A stretch of DNA of 64,000 bases from positions 9,776,001 through 9,840,000 of the forward strand of contig CM061106.1 of assembly GCA_030770545.1 (NCBI GenBank), read 5' to 3'. The stretch is from Macropodus opercularis (taxonomy: Eukaryota; Chordata; Actinopteri; Anabantiformes; Osphronemidae). The notes beneath the pieces were generated by a model, which worked only from the letters and a program-made list of their open reading frames with translations, was not told the DNA's origin and did not search any database. The stretch's first letter is position 1; every line of letters starts with the position of its first letter. The position numbers and the translations under genes are program-made. Shown here piece after piece: positions 12,598-21,312 of this stretch.

Positions 12598-14537
12598 CTG
12601 AGGGCTCCAGATTTTCTATCTGTCTCGTAACATCACATTCTCCCTCTGTGCTAGTAGTTTCACCTGTGTTGAATTTCCTGTTTAAGTTTGTTTTTATGGC
12701 TTCCATTATTCAAAGAACAAAAACTAAAATGTTACATTCAAAAACACATACATACAAGAAACTCTAGATTTAGAATAACTACAGCTGCATAAAGCAGGAT
12801 GCAACAATTCCGATACAAAACCTAAACTCTGAAAACCGAACTAGGAAAAAATATAATCACCATAACTTAAGTCAGCTGACTTTTGCATTTTATAAGTAAA
12901 AGTATAAACCAAACCTACTTTCTCATTTCATTTATTTCACTCCAGGTTTGTCAGCATCTGACTCCTTCAGTGACATCAGGTTCAGTGTGTGACTTGATGA
13001 TGGTTGTAATTGTGACATGTCCATCAAACTCCTCCAAGTCTTCTCCGTGTTGTTTGTCTGCAGGCTGTCAGGTTGTCTGGTCACAGAGGGAGGCTGTGCT
13101 TCTCTGGTCTCAGCTCTGAGCTCCAACCCCTCCCATCTGAGAGAGCTGGACCTGAGCTACAATCATCCAGGAGACTCAGGAGTGAAGCTGCTGTCTGCTC
13201 TACTGGAGGATCCACACTGGAGACTGGACACTCTCAGGTATGGAGAGACTTGTTTTAGCAGAGACTTCAACAGGAGCAGGAGCTGAGTGAAGAGCTCCAC
13301 TAAATCTCTGCTGCTCATGTCCAGGATCAGCTGCTCTAATCAAACATGCTTCAACCAGAACCAACACAAAGTGATGAACTGTATCAGTGACACTTCCTGC
13401 TCTGAGTCCAGATGCATTTTACTGCTGGCAGGAACTGTTACACATTTACTGCACTGAAAGTTAGTGACACACTCTGAACCTGACCCATGATGGATCCTCT
13501 AGAGTGAAGATGTCTCACTCTGGAAACACTGGATACTGAGATATTAAATCACAGTAGTTTGGTGGTGACAGAGTGAGACTGAAAGCAGGAGTCTGACACC
13601 AAAACTGATCTTCAGTAGAGAAGTGAAGCCTTTTCTCCACGTCACCTCCTGCTCCGTAGATTCCAAGATAAGGCTCCAATTCCTTAGTATCTGCTGAATG
13701 TCCATCCCTACATACAAGCCTCCATCTGAACACAATCCTAAAACAACATGAGAGCCATGTAATGTCCATGTCTGCATGTGCTGGTCTGACCCCGTCCTCC
13801 TTTCAGGGTGGAGCCTGGTGGAGTCCGATGGTTGAGACCAGGTCTGAGGAAGTGTAAGTGTGTTTTAATGAGACTGATGAAACAAAGCAGCAACATTCAA
13901 CCATCTTCAAACTGTCACATCACTGATGTCATGAGTCATCATCAAACTGATGAGAGATGAATAACTGCAGCTGGATTGTGTCTTGTTCTCTCCATCAGAT
14001 TTCTGTCAACTCACCATCGACACAAACACAGTGAACAGAAAACTACAACTGTCTGACAACAACAGGAAGGTGACACATGTAAAGGAGGATCAGTCGTATC
14101 CTGATCATCCAGACAGATTTGACACGTGTCCTCAGCTGCTGTGTAGTAATGAACTGACTGGTCGCTGTTACTGGGAGGTTGAGAGGAGAGGAGACGTTGA
14201 TATATCAGTAAGTTACAGAGGAATCAGAAGAAGAGGAGACAATAAAATCTGTGTGTTTGGACGCAACAATCAGTCCTGGAGTCTGTACTGCTCTGACACT
14301 GTGGGTGGTTACTTTGTCTGTCACAATAACAGAGTAGCATTCTTCTCCTCCTCTGTAGCTGACAGAGTCTCAGTGTTTGTGGACTGTCCTGCTGGTTCTG
14401 TGTCCTTCTACAGAGTCTCCTCCGACAAACTGATCCACCTCCACACCTTCAACACCACATTCACTCAACCTCTGTATCCTGGGTTTGGGTTTACAGTCTT
14501 GTCTCCTGGTTCCTCGTTGTCTCTATGTGATGTGTAG
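3067..14537 (+). CDS. NLRC3-like receptor: FISNA-NACHT-LRR-B30.2, eleven coding exons
   Basis: A cytoplasmic NOD-like receptor of the large teleost NLR-C group, a family expected to act as an innate immune sensor. Proposed coding exons: 3067-3155, 3288-3407, 4225-4303, 4460-4688, 6815-8615, 8716-8889, 9142-9315, 10190-10363, 13064-13237, 13807-13853 and 13999-14537. All have GT/AG borders, phases agree, and the lengths sum to exactly 3,600 nt, giving 1,199 residues with no internal stop. Residues 1-172 form the acidic N-terminal part. The 1.8-kb exon encodes the fish-specific FISNA segment, then NACHT with Walker A (GVAGIGKT, about 7109-7132) and Walker B (ILDGLDES, about 7327-7350). Four 174-bp exons each encode one LRR unit. 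A short linker leads to a C-terminal PRY-SPRY (B30.2) domain. Introns carry a Tc1 element and a hAT-like element. Ligand and partners cannot be inferred. Exon borders are predicted, not transcript-supported. Confidence 0.9.
3798..4060 (+). repeat. 263-bp repeat in NLR intron 2, inverted copy at window end
   Basis: This intronic block is repeated in inverted orientation at 63738-64000. The two copies are the same length with no visible indel and only scattered substitutions. At 4061 and 63737 the sequences diverge abruptly. The match runs to the last base of the window, so the true repeat is probably longer on that side. It contains a short open frame (from 3865) that is shared by both copies but has no recognisable domain. 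Confidence 0.9.
4985..6604 (+). mobile_element. Tc1/mariner transposon, 1.62 kb, in NLR intron 4
   Basis: Long terminal inverted repeats begin CAGTGCCTTG (4985) and end CAAGGCACTG (6604) and match over more than 100 bp with few differences. The element is flanked by the TA target duplication at 4983-4984 and 6605-6606. It carries a nearly complete transposase (separate entry). It sits between exons 4 and 5 of the NLR gene in the same orientation and does not disturb the exon frame. The closely matching ends suggest a fairly recent copy. Confidence 0.95.
5376..6390 (+). pseudogene. Tc1-family transposase, N-terminal frameshift
   Basis: A cut-and-paste DNA transposase of the Tc1 superfamily. 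The ATG at 5376 opens a frame that hits a stop about 15 codons later. A downstream frame (about 5417-6390) then supplies the paired helix-turn-helix region, with GRPSKLS as the basic linker, and the DDE nuclease domain. Catalytic acidic residues are visible in WSDETK (about 5818), QQDNDPKHK (about 6088) and SPDLNPIENL (about 6178), so the catalytic core looks complete. The break near 5419 is a small deletion in the N-terminal DNA-binding helix region. The copy is therefore probably unable to mobilise itself, although its ends could be used by a transposase supplied elsewhere. Confidence 0.9.
6815..8615 (+). CDS. FISNA-NACHT exon of the NLR gene
   Basis: This single large exon (600 codons) is the core of the receptor. 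Its start is the acceptor CAG before 6815, which keeps phase with the exon ending at 4688; the end is the GTAAGT donor at 8616. The first roughly 80 residues match the FISNA segment found in teleost NLR-C proteins (for example KFQCVFEGIA and LNQIYTELYIT). The nucleotide-binding NACHT fold follows, with an intact P-loop lysine and an acidic Walker B. The rest is the winged-helix/HD2-like region with VFCFVHLSVQEFLAALHV. Nothing is missing from the catalytic motifs, so the ATPase switch is probably functional. Confidence 0.9.
9384..10052 (+). mobile_element. Degraded non-autonomous hAT-like element in an LRR intron
   Basis: The left end CAGGGGTCTCA is mirrored by TGAGACCCC near 10043-10051, and the interior resembles the GGCCGCA-rich non-autonomous hAT elements common in fish. 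It lies between the second and third LRR exons. I could not find a matching 8-bp target duplication, so the exact ends are uncertain and the copy is probably old. No transposase is encoded. Confidence 0.5.
10364..13063. repeat. Repeat-rich intron between LRR exons 3 and 4
   Basis: This 2.7-kb intron holds several repeats and no coding exon that I can support. 10590-10800 looks like an unclassified dispersed repeat. 11090-11120 and 12597-12625 share a similar stretch (CTGAGGGCTCCAG followed by TTTTCT), which may mark the ends of an insertion. 11940-12060 has a degenerate repeat of roughly 33 bp that encodes variants of DVxLDGSAS in one frame. 12562-12595 is a run of 34 G. The open frames crossing this stretch are low-complexity and do not resemble genes. 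Confidence 0.5.
12562..12595 (+). repeat. G34 homopolymer
   Basis: Thirty-four consecutive G residues lie in an intron of the NLR gene. A run this long can fold as a G-quadruplex on the sense strand and is hard to sequence, so its true length is uncertain. Confidence 0.9.
13999..14537 (+). CDS. B30.2 (PRY-SPRY) terminal exon of the NLR gene
   Basis: The final exon starts after the acceptor at 13997-13998 and ends with TAG at 14535-14537. It codes for a PRY segment (TIDTNTVNRKLQLSDNN) followed by SPRY with the usual ELTGRCYWEVE start, a central WSLYC strand and a closing LYPGFGF strand. B30.2 domains end many fish NLR-C and TRIM proteins and are thought to form the recognition surface. It joins the LRR exons through a 47-nt linker exon (13807-13853). 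The domain is complete with no internal stop. Confidence 0.9.
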
Positions 14538-14825
14538 TAGTGAGAGTGTGGTTCTGTCAGAGAAACGTTGTCCCTGTTGATCACATAGTTCAGTCTGCTC
14601 ATGTTTGTCTCATTTTCAGATTCAAGTATTGAATCAGTTTCTTTCTGAACCAGTTCTAAATGATCTCTTGTCAACTTCTTCCTCTTCCTTTAAAGATGGA
14701 AGCTCAGATTATTCCAGGATGTAAATGTTGATGACTTGTTGTTGACTTACCAGTCAATGTTCATCATCAGTTTGTAGAATTGTTGCTCATGATGTTTGTA
14801 TAGATGCATTTATTCTCTTCCAGTA
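14538..14825 (+). other. 3' untranslated region and downstream flank of the NLR gene
   Basis: Non-coding sequence after the TAG of the B30.2 exon. I could not pick out a clear polyadenylation signal. The next repeat starts at about 14826. Confidence 0.4.
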
Positions 14826-15451
14826 CACTGTTAGAAATGTTCATGAAAATTATGGTAAAAAAACTGTTAAATAGCCACAGTATGTGACCGTTAAATGTTA
14901 AACAGTACTAATACATAATATACATACATACACGTTATTACTGTTACTGAATACTGTAAAACAACAAGCAAGTAAGTGCCCTAAAATTAATTCTAATATT
15001 TAGTTTAAATTACAGATTTTGCCAATGTATATGTAAGATTTACAGTTTTTTTATCATAAAGTATCATTTATCAAAGCAAGCAAAATAATGGCAAATAAGT
15101 CTAGAAAAATATAAGTAACTACTTAATATAAAACTATATTTATTCTATATTACAATTAATCATGTTTGTAGTTTGTTGAACAGTTTGTGGCCTTGCTAGT
15201 CGCCTCTGAGCTGCTTATGTGGCCACACCACAGACTAGAAGCTATAAATAAAGCTGTAAATGGTGACTATACTGAGTGTCCTGGAAACAACCTGTTCAAA
15301 GTAAAGTCCAACTGAATAACTGGGGAAGCGACTCTGAAACTTGACTGTTAGCTGCAACACAGGTTACACATGTACAAACAAAGGTTTTGTTGTAAGATTA
15401 TTTTGCATTTGATATGTCAAACTGTTTCGAAAGTGATGTAATTTGAATATC

Positions 15452-15877
15452 TGTTAGAGGATATGGAGCATAGTCCTCTCTGTGAACTGGTCCTTTCTGT
15501 GTCTGTGATATCTTGCTATGCTTGCAGGTTCTCCCCATGACCTTGTTATGCTAGGGAAGAATGTTTAACCGCCCACGCCAAGAGGAAACTTCACAAAACT
15601 GTATTCATGGCATAATGACTTCCTATGTGTCTTATTCACCATTTATGGATTGGCTTTGTATCTTTTTTTACCAGATGTGAAGGAGTGACTTTCATACTTT
15701 TCCTAATAAAAAGAGCTGAGACCAGGGGGGTTTGGAGATCGTCGGCTGGGCACTGAGTTGCTGTGTTCCAGGGCGGCTCCCCTTGTGCGCACCAGCGTAA
15801 AACTTGAGATCTCAGAGTTTGTCTTCCTTTTGTCAATGTCTCTGTATTGTTTAAGTGTTGGCAGGTTAGACCCAACA
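15452..15877 (+). mobile_element. ERV-like solo LTR nested in the CACTG repeat
   Basis: A TG...CA segment of 426 bp with a TATA-like AATAAAAAG near 15702, a GC-rich R/U5-like part and a terminal CCAACA. The flanking 5 bp are ATATC on the left and ATATT on the right, one mismatch from a target duplication. It resembles an endogenous retrovirus LTR. No gag, pol or env coding sequence adjoins it, so a solo LTR is the best reading. Confidence 0.5.
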
Positions 15878-16530
15878 ATATTGATGAAGAGAGATGGACG
15901 ATAAAGACACGGGTCATTGGAAGGAGAACGGATCGAGAACTGAACTTTTCTCCTGCCTGTCATCACAAGCTTTCCCAGGTCCAAGTGTTCTAAGTGACAT
16001 TGGCGATGGTCAGATATACAAAATCAACGATGCATCAAGCTCGTACTATACCAAGATGCCTTCGAGGTTGTTAACTCCTTAGGCTCTGCAAGGACAAAAC
16101 ATAAAACCTGACAGTAGCAGTTAGCTAAGCTGTTTATGTGTCCCTGGCTAATTTGCCACTTCATGCTTTGCTTTGTTATAGTTTCAGAGTAGCTTAAAAG
16201 ATGCTGGATTTTTTTGGTTTACAATAAATTGATCTATTCAATTTGTAGTCATCTTAAGTAACTGTGAAATCTACGCCAACTAATTGTAACGCCCTATTTG
16301 ATTTATTGTATTTTACTCTGTAATGCTGAACTTGCTGCTGTAATATGTCCTACAGTTGTGTTTTGTGTTTCTTGCTGAAATGGCTGTGTCCAAGTTTACA
16401 TTATTTACACATAATACATAATTTTACTGTAGATAGACTTCTACGTAACTGCAATTTATACAATAAATTACTATAAAAAGAGTAGACTATACCGTTATTT
16501 TTACAGTGATGTAGGGTAAACAAAAACACC

Positions 16531-16566
16531 GTACATTTTACACTTGTTGACAAGTGTAAAATGTAC
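16531..16566. repeat. Perfect 17-bp inverted repeat with 2-nt loop
   Basis: 16531-16547 and 16550-16566 are exact reverse complements separated by TG. The stem extends outward by four more pairs after one mismatch. It would form a stable hairpin and lies at the edge of the CACTG-ended repeat. Confidence 0.95.
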
Positions 16567-16932
16567 AGTGTCTTTTTAGATTTATGGTAATGTGTTTCAC
16601 AGTTTGACCATATTTTAGATAGAGAATTGTACTGCACAGTTGCTCTAGTCTAGTAGTATTTATAGTTTTCGTAGAATGATCTGACTGACGGTAAGCGTAT
16701 TGCGTCACTTCCTGTCACCGAGGTTTGCTGCTGGTCTGTTGCTGGTCACAGCAGCGTTTTTGTTAAACGACTCTCCTCACTTTTATCTCTTTACTGTTGT
16801 TTTCTAACTTGTTTCGAGTGCCTAAGGGTCACAAGCTTGTAATACTCAAGCACCTTATTCCCCTTTCATTAAAAGCACTGCTAATCTCGTAGCTTTCTGG
16901 TCTTTTCAGCTAAGCTAGTTTAACTTTCTGCC

Positions 16933-17264
16933 ATGGCTTCCCTGTCTTCTCCTTCCTTTTCTTGCTCGGTGTGCCTTATGTTTAGCTCGTCCTCTGCCTC
17001 CATTAGTGTTAATGGTATCTGTAATAAGTGTGAGACAGTGGCAGCGCTGGAGGCGAGGCTGACTGATTTGGAATCTCGGCTCCGCACTGTGGAAAACCAG
17101 TCAGCTAGTCAAGCCCCGCTAGCTAGTGCGGAGCCTCCTAGCTTAGCTGCTACTCGTCCCTCAGTGGGTCCCGAGCAGCCGGGATGTGACTGGGTGACGG
17201 TTCGTAGGAGTCGTAGTTCTAGGCAGTCGCCCACGGTTCACCACCAGAGAGAAATAGTTACAAC
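16933..17264 (+). pseudogene. Truncated ORF1-like reading frame, cut by the Polinton
   Basis: The open frame from 16933 gives a protein with two Cys-x2-Cys pairs (CSVC and CNKC), then a heptad-rich helix (ALEARLTDLESRLRTVE), then a Ser/Pro/Ala-rich linker and WVTVRRSRSSR. This layout resembles the first open frame of fish retroelements, where a zinc-binding and coiled-coil protein precedes the polymerase. The frame is lost where the left end of the Polinton begins (about 17265). I saw no clear continuation on the far side of the Polinton. Function is not assigned beyond this likeness. Confidence 0.45.
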
Positions 17265-18050
17265 CTTCCATCAAATTTATTTTGACAGTTCTAGGTGAGA
17301 GGTCACAACTTCTGATTGGCCGATCCGTATCTAAGCCCCTCCCTAAACACGCCCCTAATATGATATGATATTTATAAAATTATTTATTTTACATTACTAA
17401 TTAAAAAATTATTATTTAATTATTATTATTATTATTAATTAAAAAAATTAAATAAAAAAATCAGAAAAGGTGTGTGTGTGTGTGTGTGCTTCGTGACAGA
17501 GGTTGTGTGGGGAGACTGTTTGTAACAAGTGTTTGGTAAAAAGCCTGCGCTTCTAGACAGCAAACAGGGAATGACGTTGAAAAAAGAAAAGAAAGTTCTT
17601 TAGTGAAGAATATGTGCGGAGGTAAAAAATAAAATAATGTTGACTTACTAGTTTTGTAAATGGTAACAGTTTTCTACCTTAAACAACTAAAATTAAAAAC
17701 CTCACATACAGCAAAACATTGCGTGTGTCCTACGTGCTACAATTCTCAAGAGAAACAAAACAGGACTTAAAACAAACTCGAAGTTAAATTAAACTGAGAC
17801 ATAGTGTGAAACTAAGCGTTTACCTTTTACGAAGTAAGAATCGGGCATTTTCTGAGGAGCCTCTCGTACAGCGTCCGTCTCAAGCAGGGTCGATATGTAA
17901 ACTGAAGGTGAGGACTTTCGTTCCGGATGGGGCGGGGTCTCTAGAGGGCCGGTTGACAGGTGGCTATGGTCAACGCTGTAGGGTAGGGAGTGAGCGCCTG
18001 TCTGTCTGTAGATCTGCGACTGATAGCGGGTTGAGAAAACCGTCTTTTAG
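17265..18050 (+). repeat. Left terminal inverted repeat of the Polinton
   Basis: Two strongly conserved blocks pair with the right end: 17265-17400 (including ACACGCCCCTAAT and TGATATGATATTTAT) and about 17850-18050 (ending GGTTGAGAAAACCGTCTTTTAG). The part between is diverged and A/T-rich with a short GT microsatellite near 17471. The open frame 17806-18075 lies wholly inside the repeat and mirrors one in the right repeat, so it is not counted as a gene. Confidence 0.85.
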
Positions 18051-18240
18051 AAAAAACGTTGAAGCATATCTCTAAGTCCACCTTGGCTGACCATGTCCCT
18101 CCTTTTCACGACCACCTCGCAATCATTCAGCTCACGAGTAATGCCCTAAAAGTAAGGCTTTTTTCTACACATTAGAAGTTTGTGGTTGTGCTAGTCGGTT
18201 CAGAGTATTTTTTTTTTTTCAAAAAAACCAAGAAAGAAAC

Positions 18241-18537
18241 ATGACTACTCCTACTAAAGTAAACGGTGTCATCTCTAGCATACCTGTGGGTCTTACTGAG
18301 GAATCTGCGTTATGGAATGCACCCAGGAAATCAACATTTCATCTGTGTCGGGTGCAGAAGCCAACGGCTGTGTCTCTGCGAGGAGAAGTGAAGATGGAGT
18401 CTGGGAGTTTCGGCTACGTGTTTCAGTATAGCACGGGAGAACTGTTATTATACCAGTTAAAAGAAGGAGAGATTTTTAATCCGGAGACCGTAACAGCGCC
18501 AGTGATGGTAACTGACTGGGGTGTCAGAGACATATAA
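18241..18537 (+). CDS. Polinton small gene of unknown function, 98 aa, intact
   Basis: The first open frame inside the left repeat begins at ATG 18241 with a good A-rich context and ends at TAA 18535-18537. I do not recognise its family. The protein is neutral, without membrane segments, and has an N-terminal Thr/Val-rich part and a C-terminal part rich in beta-forming residues (FGYVFQYSTGELLLYQL). It is followed directly by the next frame, with an ATG at 18540. Its place between the repeat and the integrase points to an accessory Polinton gene. It is one of the few genes in the element with no break. Confidence 0.55.
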   Translation: MTTPTKVNGVISSIPVGLTEESALWNAPRKSTFHLCRVQKPTAVSLRGEVKMESGSFGYVFQYSTGELLLYQLKEGEIFNPETVTAPVMVTDWGVRDI

Positions 18538-18539
18538 TC

Positions 18540-18911
18540 ATGGGCTATGTCAAGCACAACTTTGGTGAAAGCACAGCTGACCAAAGCCTCCCTGTTGTGA
18601 AGTTGGAAGACTCACAGACACCGCCAGCGAGTGCCGGACCCCGGGTGATCAAGGCCGTGTGGGAGACTTAGTCCTCAGCTAGCGGTAAATGGTATTACAA
18701 GATTATAGCTGAGTTTAGAGAATCAGGGAAGAACATCATGACGTTACATCAATTCAGCAGTGAGTGTGGTGTTTTTCTGACCGTGCTCAGCATGTCTCTC
18801 TCTAGCTGGAGAAAGATTTTTGACAAGTGGGGCTCGGAAATAGCTCAACTGTTTCGTGGAAGCCAGGATTGGCAGGAAATCGTGATATTGAGAAAAGCCC
18901 TGTTTGTTTGA
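18540..18911 (+). pseudogene. Polinton gene of unknown function with an in-frame TAG
   Basis: An ATG at 18540, two bases after the previous stop, opens a frame that continues to TGA at 18909-18911. It has one internal stop, TAG at 18669-18671 (codon 44 of 124). The frame after the stop remains open for 79 codons and is rich in Trp, Lys and Phe (KWYYKIIAEFRESGKNI and SSWRKIFDKWGSE). That argues for a genuine coding sequence broken by one substitution. I do not recognise the family. A leaky or suppressed stop is less likely given the other breaks in the element. Confidence 0.5.
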
Positions 18912-18959
18912 TAGATGTCAACTCCCAACCACACCCCGATCCTCCCCAGACCCACCCCC

Positions 18960-19034
18960 TGCATTCAGAATAAATAGAGGCAGAGCTGTTTCAACAGGCC
19001 AGCCTATCTATACGTTGACTCCCTTCTGTGAACA
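18960..19034 (+). promoter_or_regulatory. Likely promoter of the Polinton integrase
   Basis: An AATAAATAGAG stretch near 18969-18979 resembles a TATA box, about 60 bp upstream of the integrase ATG at 19035. The C-rich block before it (ACCCCGATCCTCCCC) may add a binding site. This is inferred from position only. Confidence 0.35.
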
Positions 19035-20005
19035 ATGCCTCAGAAAATTGAGAGTTTGATGAAGAAAATCTATTATAATCCAGCGCATCCAGGCAGCTAT
19101 GGCGGGTCCATGCTTTACATAAAGCTGTTGAACAAGAGTCTGGTAGAAAAATAAATCTCAACCAAATCAAACAATTTCTATCAAAACAAGATGCTTATAC
19201 TCTGCACAAACCCGTAAGGATACATTTTAAAAGAAATAGAGTTTTCGCGTCACGGCCTCTTTTCCAAGCCGATTTATGTGATATGCAGGCTCTGTCAACA
19301 TACAACGACGGATACAAATTCCTGCTCACAGTTATTGACGTGTTTTCAAAGAAAGCGTACGTGAAGCCTATTATGAGAAAAAGCTCTCGGGATGTGACCG
19401 AAGCATTTGCCTCTATTTTATCAACAAGTGGCATCCCAAAGTGTCTCCAAACCGATCTAGGTTTGAAGGCGTCCGTTATTAAATTATAAATTATATTGTT
19501 ACTTTACGGGGAGAAACACTAGAGGTTCACGGATGTTTTAAAACTATTTGTGGATGGTTATAACAAAAGTTACCATTCGAGCATAAAAATGCGACCATCT
19601 CAAGTGACTTCTGAAAATACATCCCAAGTTTTTCCTTTACGTCACAAAAACAAATTAAAGTTCAACTTTAAAAGGGGTGATCTGGTGAGAATATCCAAAC
19701 TGCGAGGGGTATTTGATAAGAAATATACCCAAGGATTTACTGACGAAGTATTTAAAATAGATGAATGTATTCCACGGTTTCCCCCGGTGTACGGACTCAT
19801 TGATTATGATGGGGAGCCCATAGAGGGTTCGTTCTATGAGGCTGAATTACAGAAAGTAACCGTGGCTTGAAACAAACTCTTTCATGTAGAGAAGGTCCTG
19901 TGTAAACGTAAGATCGATGGGGTGGATTATTCCCTTGTTAAATGGAAAAACTGGCCACAGAAATTCAACAGTTACGTCAAGAGTAGCGACGTAAAGTCTA
20001 TATAA
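19035..20005 (+). pseudogene. Polinton integrase (retroviral type, DDE, chromodomain), broken
   Basis: The enzyme that inserts Polinton DNA into the host genome. The frame opens at ATG 19035 and shifts near 19105-19115. The second frame carries the start of the catalytic core, with one acidic residue in QADLCDM (about 19270) and a second in QTDLG (about 19451). Just after that, 19460-19550 is not recognisable and the part that should hold the third acidic residue is missing. The C-terminal region resumes at about 19545 (YNKSYHSSIKMRPSQV and KFKRGDLVRISK-like) and runs to a TGA at 19868-19870. In the same frame beyond the stop lies a clear chromodomain (VDYSLVKWKNWP, 19871-20005). At least three independent lesions make it inactive. 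Confidence 0.85.
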
Positions 20006-20051
20006 TGATTTGTACAGACGCCTAAGCTTCCATAACGTTTTCTACTACAAG

Positions 20052-20852
20052 ATGGAGAAGAATGGCTTCTATATCACGCTCCCGTCTAACGCCAGTATGG
20101 ACACGTTTAAAGATAATACGGCATCAAAGTTCCGTATTGATTTAGCACAACATATCAATTTAATTGGCCCGTGGGAGGTCGCTCTGACAGATATTTCGTT
20201 TCCACACACATGGCTGACTGTGCCTTCAGGCAGCGGATTTTTCAAGTAGATAGATACGTGGGAGCACGGTGTCCCTGAGGATCTTTTAGCTACACCCGTG
20301 CACGAGGAAGGAAAATATAAAGTGAAAGCTATGGGCTATGGATATGGAACGTACGATTCTATAGATATCGTCGAAGGGACAATAAATACATACTTTCAAA
20401 AAGTGAAATTAGATGCCAGCGTCTCCTATGACGAACGCAAGCAGGTCTTTGTATGGACAGGCAGCGGCCGCTACAAATTAAAGTTTGCGCCACCCATGGC
20501 TTACATTCTTGGTTTGGACCCTCACAAGTGGATCTCAGCAGGACCGGGGGGTCGATATTCACCCCACCCAGCGGATTTAAAAGCAGGGTTTTACAACCTG
20601 TTTCTTTATTCAGACGTTGTGAAGCATCAGATCGTTGGTGACAGCTTATCACCGCTTGTCCGCTGTATCTCTATTGAGGGTAAATACGGAGATATTATAA
20701 CAAAATCATTTAACCCTGCTCATTATTTACCTCTTCCAAAAGCCCACATAGAAAGCATATACGTTGAAATTAAGACGGACCAGGACGAACTGGTTGAGTT
20801 TGGCTTTGGTAAAACTATACTCAAGTTAAAGCATGAGTCCTCGGGGTTATAA
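20052..20852 (+). pseudogene. Polinton minor capsid (penton-like) protein with a single TAG
   Basis: The single jelly-roll protein expected at the capsid vertices. The chosen start is ATG 20052 (MEKNGFYITLPSNASM), since the family begins with a short residue run followed by FYxTLPSN. One in-frame stop, TAG at 20247-20249, interrupts an otherwise open frame of 266 codons. The sequence on both sides fits one protein: an N-terminal strand set (WEVALTDISFPHTW) and a C-terminal set ending in HIESIYVEIKTD. A single base change accounts for the loss. It follows the integrase directly and precedes the other virion genes. Confidence 0.8.
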
Positions 20853-20888
20853 AGCAGACCCCTACAAATCTGTAGGGGTCTGCTAATT

Positions 20889-21294
20889 TGAGTTATTACG
20901 ATAATCAAGTGGGGTCCGGTCTGCCTGGGTTTAATGGAGCAGCCGCCCAGTACGGACGGGGTATCGGATCAATCTTCTCTAAACTGTTCCGTTTTGTCAT
21001 GCCCTTTATGAAAAGAGGCTTTAACATAGCGAAGCCCACCTGAGCTCAGCTGTGAAAAACATTGCCACTGACGTGCTAAGCAGCACCGTCAACAAGTTCT
21101 CGGGTAAACAAAAGCCCGATGCGGACCAAGAAGGGGCAGGCCTAACTGTTTTAGCCCAGAGGCCCAGGAAGCGTCCCCCTGGCAACCGCGCACAGGGCGT
21201 TAAAAAAAACAGGCGTACACAGAAAAAGAGGTCATTTTCCACCGCGGCAGCAAGAGGAAAGAGGTCAAGAGCCAAGATAGAGGACATATTTTAA
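20889..21294 (+). pseudogene. Small basic Polinton virion-type protein, lost start and frameshift
   Basis: A frame beginning SYYDNQVGSGLPGFNGAA follows the minor capsid gene. Where an ATG would be expected there is TTG (20889). After a hydrophobic and basic helix (IFSKLFRFVMPFMKRGF) the frame stops at about 21042. The sequence continues in another frame from about 21040 to TAA near 21294, with a very basic tail (KKNRRTQKKRSF). The combination of an amphipathic N-terminal part and an Arg/Lys-rich tail resembles the pVI/pX-type core or membrane-active proteins of adenovirus-like elements. That assignment is by likeness and position. One base is lost near 21041. Confidence 0.6.
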
Positions 21295-21312
21295 AACAAA
21301 CAAAACAAAACC

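Larger units (their letters stand above)
14826..16570. mobile_element. CACTG-ended (EnSpm-like) non-autonomous repeat cluster
   Basis: The region opens with CACTGTTAGAAAT followed by TATGGTAAAAAAACTG, and later has two CAGTG ends (16504-16508 and 16566-16570) preceded by T/A-rich arms. CACTG ends with TGGTAA/ACTGT-type interiors are typical of non-autonomous EnSpm elements in fish. I found no target duplication, so this may be one element with a nested LTR or two adjacent copies. No coding sequence is evident. Confidence 0.4.

Noticed and set aside
11743..12767. Several long frames in the LRR intron
   Set aside because: They are produced by GC-rich minisatellite-like repeats and by the G34 run, with no conserved domain.
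17806..18075. Frame of 89 codons in the left Polinton repeat
   Set aside because: The same frame appears in the right terminal repeat; it reflects repeat sequence, not a gene.
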